This document shows positions 29,996 to 38,968 of a stretch of DNA of 64,000 bases, piece after piece. Position numbers and translations under genes: made by a program. Under the pieces are notes generated by a model. It had not been told where the DNA came from. It was given only the letters and a program-made list of their open reading frames with translations, and searched no databases. The stretch comes from Thraustochytrium sp. TN22 (taxonomy: Eukaryota; Sar; Bigyra; Thraustochytrida; Thraustochytriidae): positions 23,292 to 87,291 of the forward strand of contig JABLUY010000166.1 of NCBI GenBank assembly GCA_013306675.1. The letters run 5' to 3'. Positions within the stretch are counted from its first letter, which is position 1, and each line of letters starts with the position of its first letter.

Positions 29996-32900
29996 CTTCC
30001 AGACAGCAAGGACAATGGCTGTCCAGCGGCCAGCCTCTGGCTTGCGCAGGGTCGCGAGGACCACCTCGAAGCGCGTCTGCGCGCCGAGCTCATGCAAGGG
30101 TTCACCAGGAGCATGGTCCGCTCGCCATCGGCGCAGAGCACGCCGCAGGCGCTGGCAAGGCGCGAGCGCCTCGCCATCTGCCTTGAAGCGCACGAGCCCG
30201 AGCTTCAAAACGACTGCACCGGGGCGGTGCTCCTCAACCCGGACGCTTGCCCCTCGGCGCGCGCGCCCGCATTCGAAGCACGGCGCGAGGTCTACCTTCG
30301 CCTCAGGCACGGCAACTTCCAGCAGGACCAGAAGAGGTCGGCGCGCAACGTCCAAATCCGCGTGCACCTTGTCGATGGCGCCGGTAAGCTCTTGGCAGGC
30401 GCGGTGGGCCGCGACCGGGCTGACCTCGGCGACACCTACCGGTCGACCGTGTACTATCATGACAATCAACCAAGCGTCGAGGAGCAACTCATCCTCAGGC
30501 CTCCTCAGGGCGCGAGACCAGGGGATGGTCTGCACGTGCTCTTCGTGTTTCTGCACGCGTCCTCCACAGTGCGCAAGTCGCGGGCCTTTTCATTTTCATT
30601 TTTGCCGCTCTTCACCAAGGCTGGCGCCCTGCGGGCCGATGGCGACTACACGCTCAAATGCTATACGCCTTTATCCGGCATGGGCCCGGTGGAGACCGAG
30701 GTGGCGGGCAACGCCAAGTACCTGGTGGCGGACCCAGTGCTCCCCAAGGGAGGCGTGGCCATGGCGGAGCCCAACTTGCGGCCCAAGGAGACCCTTTCAA
30801 TCCGTCTGTACGCGAGCTCCACGCTGCTGTCGCAGGACGCTCGCCTGGCGACTCTCTTCTCGCTCGTGCGCGAAGGCGCCCCGGGTTCGCGGGAGGACCT
30901 CGGCTCGCTCTTCCGCCTGGTGGCCACGCAGGTGGACATCCACACGCAGCTACGGCATTTGTGGCCGCTCCTCGACTGCGTCTTCATCGCGATGGATACT
31001 GTCGAGGACGACCTCATCGTGCAGGCCGCCTTCTCCATGCTCGTCGCGCTTCTCGACCAGGCCTCCATCACTGTGGACCGGGAGCTCTTGCAGAAGCGTC
31101 TCGACACCTACGTGGGCGACCATTTGCACGAGCAGGCCTTCGCGTCCCGCGCCTACGTGGCGCTCCTCGGCAACCTGCGCCTCTGGCTCGAGGCGCTCCC
31201 ACCCGCTGCCTCTGAGGAGCCGAACGAACGCGGGAACGGCGGTGGCGCCGTCCTGCGGACGCTGGGTCATTTGTGCCAGCTCCTCTTCGCGTCGCGAAGA
31301 TGCGCGGCGGCCGATGCCATGGGACGCAACATCGGCTGGGACGGCAGCAGCGCCGGCCTGGCGAACTTCGAGCAGCACGTACTTGAGCTCTTCTATCTGG
31401 TGGACGCGGTGGCGGCCTCCGAGTCCTCGGGCGTGGCGCAGGAGCTCCGACGCGATGCTTTGGCTGGCATGGCGCAGGTCCTGAACTTTGCGCTCGTGGA
31501 CAGCGGCCTCGAGGAGGCGACCGTGGCAGAGATTGCGCGCGGGTTTCTGGATTCGCTGCACCACGTGCCCTCGGGCGTCAAGCTGGACGCCCTCGACGTG
31601 CTTGGGAGCCTGTGCGAATCGCGCTTGCTGACATGGTGGGAGGTGCGCAGCCGCGTCACGCCCTCGCTCGTGCGCGCGCTGCAGGCGCACCTTCGCGGCA
31701 GCCTCGAAGAGCAGGAGCGCTGTGCGAAGTGCGTGGCGGCCTTCTTTGCGATTGTGCCGCGGCAAGACCCGGTGCTGACCGTGACGCAGCGGCGCGAGGA
31801 CATCTGGAATGCCTCCTTTCTGCTGCCCGACCTCTTTGGCGCCGCCCGAGCTTTCGTAGCGATTCGCCACGAGGCGCCGCCGCCGCCGTCGCGCGTGGAG
31901 GCGGCCGCCCAAGCGCGCAGGGCGCGTCCCAGCTTCATGCTCGACCACCTCCCGGAAGACGTGCGGCGGACGGTGGTGCGCCTGTTGACGTGCGCCTTTT
32001 CGATCATTCTGGACCTGGACGCGCAGCAGCTGCGCTACTTTATGACGGCGGCCTTTTCTCCAGACGATGACCCGGACAAGGCGGCAACGGCAAGTGGCGG
32101 TCCAGGCGGTCCAGGCGCCGCGGATGACTTCGTGCGTGCGGCCCTGGTGTGCTGCAACGCTGCGCTGCGGCGCGCCGACCACGTCTACCTGGACTTGTAC
32201 CCGGATGCTTGGTTTGCGGCGCAGGCAGCCGCGATCGTTGCCATGCTGCGCCTGCTGGAGTGGTTCGCACAGCGCCTGTCCGCGTACTGCAGGGACGGCG
32301 CGGCGCGCGCCGACCTGCAGCGCGGAGACAACAGCGTTTGGCTCCTCTTTATGCGTGCCGGTCTCGCACTCGCTGGCAACCCAGTCCTGGGCGGTGGCGT
32401 GAGTTTGCAGGACGCGGGCCGGCGCCGCGCGCGGGAGCGTGAGCGCCTCCACGAAGGGCCATCGCGGCTCGCGCGCGTCCTTCGCAGCGTGTGGGACGGC
32501 GCCCTGGCTAGCCAGCGCCGCGTCCTCGCGCCGCTCCTGACGGTCGACGTCCTCGACCTCTGCACTGGAACGGACTCGGACGATCTACTTGCGCTGGCAC
32601 GGAAGATGTACCTGGACATGCTTGTGGCCGAGCTCCGGCCTGACGCCAGCACGAATGCCGGCAGCTCAAGCCGCGCCGTGGAGCTCGCCACGGCCTCCTT
32701 TGTGAACTTCGTCTCTCGCGCGCCCTCGTCAGGGCCGGCGCAACGCGCCGTGGAGCTCTTCGAGGTCTCGCTCTTGGAGAGCGCCAGCCTCGAAGTGCAG
32801 CAGAACAATGCGGTGGCGGGCTTCGTGCAGGACATGGCACACTTTTGCCGTCTGCTCCAGGAGCTGGATTCGCTGCCGCGAACGGCAGAGCGCGAGCACG

Positions 32901-34210
32901 AACGCGTCGACGCGCAGGTTGAGCTGCTCAACTATCTGCGCCGCCAGGGCCGCGACGAGAGCTTTTTGAGCCGTCTCGACGAGCTGGTGGGCCTGCACGA
33001 GGAGCGCGGAAACTTTGCGGAGGCCGTCAACGCGCGGCTACTGCAGCTGCCCCTGACGGGGGACCGTGAGCGCGTGCTGTGGGAGGTCGTCGAGGCTTGC
33101 ACGCGCGGCGCGCTTTGGGACCGCGCCGTCACCGTGCTGGACGAGCTTCGTGACATCTTTGAGCGTGACTTCAAGCTGCACCGCGTCCCCGAGGTGCTTC
33201 GCCGACAGGCGGACTTTGTCGAATGCCTCGTGCGTGACCAGCAGCAGCGCGTCTACCCGCACTACTACCGCGTGTCCTTTAAGGCGCCGGGCGCGCTCCC
33301 CGAGCACGACGTTGCGGTATGGAACCGCGTCTTCGTGTACAAGGCCGGACCTATGGAGGGTCTCGTAGACTTTTCCGCGAGCCTTGGCGCCGCCTTTCCC
33401 GGCATTCGTGTTCTGCAGCCCGCCCAGGCTCATGCCGCCGACGCGGCTGCCGCTGGGCCTTGGATTGAGGTGCAGACTGTCAAGCCGGTCTCCTGGTTTG
33501 AGGATGCCCTGCTCGCGGAGCGGAAAGCAGGCGATGGCGCACGAGATATGCACGCGTGGAGGTTGAGCGTGGCGAGCGCGGAGCACGCCGCTAGGGAGCT
33601 GATGCCGCCGGCGCGAGCGCTCAAGGACAAGGCGCACGCGGCGGTCGCCCGCGTGGCGAGCCTGACGTCCTTTCGCAAGCGCACCGCCAAGAGCGGCAAC
33701 GACTTCCTCGACACCTGGGCCCGCGTGCGCGTCACGCTTCTCGAGCCGCCCGGGTTTCCGTGCCTCTCGCGCAGGCTGCCGGCCGCCGGCGAGCTCGAGC
33801 TCGAGGTGGATCCGCTGCGCATCGCCATCCAAGCCATTCAGGACAAGAACTGCGAGCTCGCCGAGCAGTCCGCCGATCATGCGCGCCGTACCGCGCGCGA
33901 CGCGCCGCAGTCCTTTACCATGCTCCTGAGCGGCGTCATTGACGCGGCTGTCAGCGGCGGTGTCGCTCGCAACTACGCCTCCTTCTTCGATGGCTCTTAC
34001 CGTCGCGACTACCCCGAAATTGTTGCGGCGTATCGTTCCGAGGACGTCGCCGAGCTCTGGGTGGCGCACCTGCGTGCCGCAGTGCGCACGCAGGTCGACC
34101 TTCTCGATGCCGCGCTGCGCGCCCACGGCGGCGTCTGCGCCGAGCCTGTGCTCCCGCTTCACGAGTACCTCGTCGACAAGATGGCGGACCTCAAGGCCGC
34201 GCTCCTCTGA
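28862..34210 (+). CDS. DOCK-family Rho-GTPase exchange factor (SH3-DHR1-DHR2)
   Basis: 1782 aa from the ATG at 28862, close to the usual 1800-1900 of DOCK-A/B proteins. DOCK proteins load GTP on Rac/Cdc42-type GTPases to drive actin remodelling and migration. Order: SH3 domain at about 30-82 (ARFAFEARGKHQLSLAAGD, then GIFPAAYVDLLE); helical region with an 18-Gln run (360-377); DHR-1/C2 lipid-binding domain at about 475-615 (REVYLRLRHGNFQ, then ADLGDTYRSTVYYHDN); armadillo-like helical middle; and DHR-2 catalytic domain at about 1380-1782 (YYRVSFKAPGALPEHDVAV, VYKAGPMEGLVDF). The N-terminal SH3 points to the DOCK180/CED-5 branch, which normally partners with ELMO. Whether it prefers Rac or Cdc42 cannot be told. 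Confidence 0.93.
29939..29992 (+). repeat. Pure CAG run (18 units) encoding polyglutamine in DOCK
   Basis: Eighteen uninterrupted CAG codons encode Gln360-377 between the SH3 domain and DHR-1. Lack of CAA interruptions makes it the most slippage-prone triplet run in the window. Confidence 0.9.
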
Positions 34211-34445
34211 AGTTCCGTCTTGCTTGTACACGCGAAACGATGTGCTGCGATGGACTCTCAGCGCCTTTCAACCCGACATAGTTCTTGTGCATGCATTCAA
34301 GCAAGCAAGGAAGCAAATTTGCTGTTATTAGTGAATGAGTGGTGCTGCCCGACAGAAAGCGGACAAGGTGAGTGATGAGAACGTCGAGCGAGCGAGGGGA
34401 AGGCAGGGGAAGGCGCAGGCATGAGAAGTGAGAAAACTTGTCCTG

Positions 34446-34579
34446 GTGGAAAAGGCCGGGCGGTCTCGGTCAGTGCCGATGTGATGGTCAGTGAGCGTCG
34501 CATTGCAGGGCAGAACTTCTGAATGAAAGCTCTTTTTGGTGGAAATGGCCGGGCGGTCTCGGTTAGTGCCGGCGTGATG
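34446..34579 (+). repeat. 41-base direct repeat, two copies
   Basis: Copies at 34446-34486 and 34539-34579 share GGCCGGGCGGTCTCGGT and flanks with four or so differences; starts are 93 bases apart. Confidence 0.8.
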
Positions 34580-34950
34580 AGCGAAGGGAAACCAGAGCAC
34601 ACGCGCACCGAATCTCGCCGGTTGGCTACTCATGAAGGCCTCCTCTTCACTAATAGGGCTGCGGCGCCGCTCCGGCGCATTTTCACGGTGTCCGCCCTTC
34701 CCCAGTCCCTCAGGCTGCATTCACATCCTCTAGCTATGCCTAGGTTGGCGCAGACCTGTGCTGCCTGCCTTGCAGTCCCAGTCACAGTGCGAGTCACGCA
34801 GCGTGCCGCAAGCTTGCAATGCCAGTGGCCAAGACTCCGGCCGCAGGACAGCGCGGTCGGCCCCACCGGCCCAAGCCGCCGCTACTTGTACCGGGGAAGA
34901 AGGACTCGTACGTAAGTTACTCGGACGATGAGACCGGCCCGGGCCGGCGT

Positions 34951-35137
34951 AGGACAAAACCGCACGCGCGGAACCCTTTTGCCGCGAGCGTGTGCAGGCG
35001 TGTGCAGTGAGCGTGGTGGTGGCACTGCAAGTGCACGGATCTTAGGCTACTAGGACAAAACCGCACGCGCGGAACCCTTTTGCCGCGAGCGTATGCAGGC
35101 GTGTGCAGAGAGCGTGGTGGTGGCACTGCAAGTGCAC
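34951..35137 (+). repeat. 86-base direct repeat, two copies
   Basis: Copies at 34951-35036 and 35052-35137, starting with AGGACAAAACCGCACGCGCG, differ at only about two positions and lie 101 bases apart. The near-identity points to a recent duplication. It is upstream of the eight-cysteine gene at 35363. Confidence 0.9.
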
Positions 35138-35362
35138 TGACTCACTGACAGCGCAGCGCGGCGCGTTTGAGCGCGTGGTCGGCGGCCCGGAATCCGTGGG
35201 CCCAGGCGGAAACGTGGCACTGGCAGACCAAGCGCGACCACTGCAAGCTCATTGGCGGTCGTCGGCGGTCGTCGGGCTCGTCGGCGCTCAGATCAGCTCC
35301 TCTCGGCGCGGCGGCGCTCGTCAAGCAGGGCGAGCAAAGGCAGAATCACCGGCGGAGCGAGA

Positions 35363-36208
35363 ATGATGACCTGGACTCGGATGGCGGCGCGTCTCGCGCT
35401 CGTGGCTGTAGCGATGCTTACGCTAGAGGCGCGCGCGCAGGGGCGCCGAGCGGGGGCAGTCCTAGGACGGCAGCTCGACGAGGAAGGCGAAGTGGAATGC
35501 GACCTTTCCATTGCTTGTGAAGGGCCCTTGGCCGCATGTTTGCAGGATCACGCGTGCGCCGAGCTCTATGGAAAGTTGTGGTCGGCACACGCCTCCCAAG
35601 AAGCCCACGTCGCCGCTGTGGAAGCCATGTACGCGAATGAGCGCGGCAAGCTGTGGCTCTCGTGCAGATGGTGCACAGGGATGAGCTGTGACCCCACCGA
35701 GGAGGCCCTTTACCCGGTGGACCCGGACTCAGACCTCGCAGGGATGCTGAACGCTACCTGCGAAGAGCCGAGGGCCACGTACGCGCCGACGGCAGAGCTG
35801 TGCGACGAGGGCGCGGTCGAGGTTGCGTGCTCCAGTGCCCTTGCGGCCTGCGTTGCAGACCCGGCGTGCAACAGCACCTTGTCGGCCCTGGACATCGAAT
35901 ACGAGTCCGAGTCTGACCTGCTTGCGGCGTACTACGCGCACGACTCGAACGATCTAGGTCATGCTGCACTTCTCTGCCAGGCGTGTTTCTCCCCTGCATG
36001 CGCCGAGTTCACACTGTCCATGGCAGTGGTCTTTGACACCCGAGTGACCGGCTTCTACGAGTTTTCTGAGCAGCTCGTCGCCGAGTGCGGCTTCACGATC
36101 TCGCCGACAGCCTCGACGCCAGCGCCTTCGCCCATGCCGGAAAGTTCAAGCACCAAACTTCTTGCCAACACGGTCGCAAGCCTCCTCACTGCTCTTCTCA
36201 TGCGCTAG
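35363..36208 (+). CDS. Secreted, probably GPI-anchored protein with two eight-cysteine modules (paralogue A)
   Basis: 281 aa. The start at 35363 opens a signal peptide (hydrophobic core RLALVAVAMLTL, likely cleavage after Ala-Arg-Ala-Gln). Two modules follow with cysteines at 46, 52, 59, 65, 101, 104, 109, 133 and at 147, 156, 163, 169, 205, 208, 213, 242. A Ser/Thr/Pro-rich stalk (about 247-265) and a terminal hydrophobic tail (LLANTVASLLTALLMR) look like a GPI-attachment signal. No known family was recognised. The module spacing is shared with the convergent gene at 36563-37594. It is probably a cell-surface protein, with up to four disulfides per module. The second ATG at 35366 is an equal candidate start. 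Confidence 0.85.
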   Translation: MMTWTRMAARLALVAVAMLTLEARAQGRRAGAVLGRQLDEEGEVECDLSIACEGPLAACLQDHACAELYGKLWSAHASQEAHVAAVEAMYANERGKLWLSCRWCTGMSCDPTEEALYPVDPDSDLAGMLNATCEEPRATYAPTAELCDEGAVEVACSSALAACVADPACNSTLSALDIEYESESDLLAAYYAHDSNDLGHAALLCQACFSPACAEFTLSMAVVFDTRVTGFYEFSEQLVAECGFTISPTASTPAPSPMPESSSTKLLANTVASLLTALLMR

Positions 36209-36562
36209 CCCAGAAGCGACCATCTGGCGTTCCTTCCTCGTCGGCACGCAAGCCCGCTGGCTTCCTCGGCTTCGTCACCCCTCTTTATTTTTTAGAGCTC
36301 TGTAAAGCATAGCGGGACGACCGCTTCGAGATGCCCACGTCGTCTTCTGGTTCGTGCGCAGCAGCAAGCCAAAGTGCTAGTTGCTCTGGCTAGCTAGTTT
36401 GCCAGAGGACAATAACGTTCGCGAGGAGCTTGGCGCAGTCGCAGTGGTCTTGCCACTGCAATGGGAGGGCCGGCAGGAGCCTCGGGCAGCGCTCGTCAGC
36501 TGACGTAGAGAAATCATCCTGGGGAGGCGGAGAATCGATCGAGAACTCTGCGCGCCAATTGC
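36209..36562. other. Gap between convergent eight-cysteine paralogues
   Basis: 354 bases between the two stop codons. It contains GGCTAGCTAG near 36388-36400 and a Ser/Pro-rich decoy frame; nothing else seen. Confidence 0.6.
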
Positions 36563-37594
36563 CTATCGCGAGGCGAATGCGGCCAAGAGCACGGCAAGGA
36601 CGCCCGTGACTACCGAGTCCGCGAGCCTGGCGGCCATATTCTCGCGAGCATCTGAGATGGTTGGCGAGCTCGTGAAGTCGTCGGTTGGAGCGGTTGGAGA
36701 GCTCGTAGACCCCTCGGCCGTGGTACTGTCGGTTGGAATGGCTGTGGTTGCGGGCGTAGACGTTGAGGTGCTTCCGCCTGGGCACGTGGCGGCAATCTCG
36801 TAGGTAAGCTCCAGCAGCTCCGTGTCCGGGCTTTCGGCCCCCTCAGCGAGGTCGATGTAGAGCGCCTTGCATTCTTCGTCCGCGCAAACCTCGCAGGCGA
36901 TGACAGTCCGGCTGGGCTCCACCTGCCATCCCTCCTGAAGAAGATCTGTGTACTGGGGCGTGCCGACCGTCGCGTTGATGACGTTCTCGTACCAGGTTGT
37001 ACACTGTGAGCTGAGCGCACAATCTACGTAGGTGTCAACGCAAGCGGCCCGGACGTACTCCAGGTCGCAGCCGTCGCCGCTTGTCGGCTCACTTGTGGTC
37101 ATGTTGTTGCCAGGACAAGTCCTGTAGAGGTTTCCAAAGTCCTCATCGAGCGCGGCCATACCCTCCACGAAGTCAGCCGTCTCGTCGTTTTCATCCACGT
37201 TGCAGTCGTCCCTAAAAGGCATGCATACGCCGCACATGACCAGCTCCTCGCCCAGATCAGTCTGGGACACAATGTCGACGTAGAAGTACGCGTATGCCAG
37301 AGCCACTTCCTCGTACGTCGCTGCCCCCGAATTCTCCAATCCATCGAGCGCTTCGTAGTACGACGCATTGCACACTGCATCAGCAAAGCATGCATCTGCC
37401 AATTCTCCGCACAGTGTCTCGTAGTCGCACGTCGGCAAGAGCGGCGCCTCGAGCCATCGGAGGGCCAGGCTGCTCAGCGCACGCGGGTGCTCTGCATGCA
37501 TCAGCCCACGATGCGAGCGCAGCACCGGACTCTGTTGGGTAGTCAGAGCGGCGACAGAAGCAGCCATGAGGCCATGCATCGTTGGGAAGATCAT
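36563..37594 (-). CDS. Secreted, probably GPI-anchored protein with two eight-cysteine modules (paralogue B)
   Basis: 343 aa from the ATG at 37594; later ATGs (37579 and 37567) are also plausible, and an upstream start at 37690 would bury the hydrophobic N-terminus. Cysteines lie at 56, 62, 69, 75, 121, 124, 131, 160 and at 176, 185, 192, 198, 234, 237, 242, 271. A Thr/Ser/Pro-rich stalk (about 273-315) precedes a hydrophobic tail (VVTGVLAVLLAAFASR) typical of a GPI signal. Module 1 has five residues between its first two cysteines and module 2 has eight, exactly as in paralogue A. The pair therefore arose by duplication of a two-module gene. The signal peptide is weaker than in A. Function unknown. 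Confidence 0.83.
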   Translation of the reverse strand: MIFPTMHGLMAASVAALTTQQSPVLRSHRGLMHAEHPRALSSLALRWLEAPLLPTCDYETLCGELADACFADAVCNASYYEALDGLENSGAATYEEVALAYAYFYVDIVSQTDLGEELVMCGVCMPFRDDCNVDENDETADFVEGMAALDEDFGNLYRTCPGNNMTTSEPTSGDGCDLEYVRAACVDTYVDCALSSQCTTWYENVINATVGTPQYTDLLQEGWQVEPSRTVIACEVCADEECKALYIDLAEGAESPDTELLELTYEIAATCPGGSTSTSTPATTAIPTDSTTAEGSTSSPTAPTDDFTSSPTISDARENMAARLADSVVTGVLAVLLAAFASR

Positions 37595-38968
37595 TGCCTT
37601 CGCGCAGGTGTACCAAAGATGGAACGAGCGATAGTTACCAGCGAGAGGGGCGATGGTCCGGGCGGCAGCGGTGTCCAACTTTTGCTTCAAGCCGACTCGG
37701 CGCTTTGCGGTTTTGCTCTCGCGCGAGTACGTAGCCTCCGAGAGGCCAGGCTCTTCGGTCTCGCGATCTTGCGGGTTTCGCGGACTCGCGCTGGTCTCTA
37801 GGCCTAGCTAGCTCTGGCTAGGCAGAGTGACTCACGCGAACCGCAGACGCACGACGCCAGCGGCAGCACTGGCCATGGCAGCCGCAGCCAGCACGACCCG
37901 CAGCCTGACGTCGGCGCGTGCGGGGGTAATTCTGCGGATCCTTGTGGTGAGCCTCAGGCCGCGCAGTGCAACAGCATGTGGCAATGCAAGTAGCTCCCGG
38001 CGCAGGCCTTCACGTGCGGGGCACGCGCTGGCGTCTGGCTGCTCAGGCTGCGGTTCCCCGCCCCGCCCGGCAAGATGCTTTCGTACCTCAGGAGGCTGCC
38101 AGTGGCAGTAAGAAAGTAAAGGTAAGAGTTGCGCGAGACAGGGCGAGACAGTCCCACCGAGGCAGCTGCGGGTCCCCTGCAACGCCGAAGCCTCCGGTTC
38201 CCGTCGCGCTGCTTGCGTGGGCACGCGCGCGCGCGCTCAGGCTGGCACCACGTGATCGCTGGCTGCCGGTCTCGGCTGCGCAAGTGGCGCACGCCCCGAG
38301 CCCGTCCTGACTGTGACGCGCGCCGCTTCAAGTTGTGCGGATCTCCTACGAGTGCCCACTTGAGCAGCGCACGTTCACCACTGCACGCACTGCACTGCCA
38401 CTGCATGCGTCCGGTTCCCGTCACATCTTAGCCAGCGGCACGTAGGAGTGACTGCCAGTGCCAGTGGCACCCGCTCAGGCTGGCCGCAGCGGCGGCGGCG
38501 AGCACTCGTGACCGCACACGGCCTGGGTCCGACTTGGAGCCACGGCGGTACCTCCCTCTGTGCAGGCCGCTCGAGCGGCGAGCCGAGTCGGCCGTCCGAG
38601 TTGCCACGGTGCACCAGGTGCAGTGCAACGGCGGACCGCGACGGCCGACGCGTGAGCCAAATCGTTTCCAAGAAGAAGGAGGAGGGGGACTTGCGTGTGC
38701 CAACCTTTGGCCCCTGGCAGCGAAGTCTCGCCACGAGTAATGTAACTTAGATGAACCGCTGTGATAATTTTGTCAACAACCCTCATCGGGAACGGTCATC
38801 CTTTCTGCGGCAGCGCTGCTTGGGCGCTGAGAACTCGCAGCAGTGCAGGACTAGCACCGAGACCTAACTTAACAGTGAGTGCCGGCCATAAGCACGCAAG
38901 AAAAGGACCTGGACGCCCCCCCTGATTCATCTGCATCAACATTTTCTTGGCTACATTCTTCTCCGTCT
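37595..38968. other. Intergenic region, no supported gene
   Basis: 1.37 kb between paralogue B (start) and DRC1 (stop). It contains TAGGCCTAG (37799-37807) with an adjoining GCTAGCTC/GGCTAGG cluster, and several CAGTG/CACTG-type motifs (for example 38093-38106 and 38450-38466). Frames found here have no domains. Confidence 0.6.

Larger units (their letters stand above)
34211..35362. other. Intergenic region with two families of direct repeats
   Basis: 1.15 kb between the DOCK stop and the next start, with an AT-richer first part and two separate duplicated segments (34446-34579 and 34951-35137). No coding frame is supported. Confidence 0.65.
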
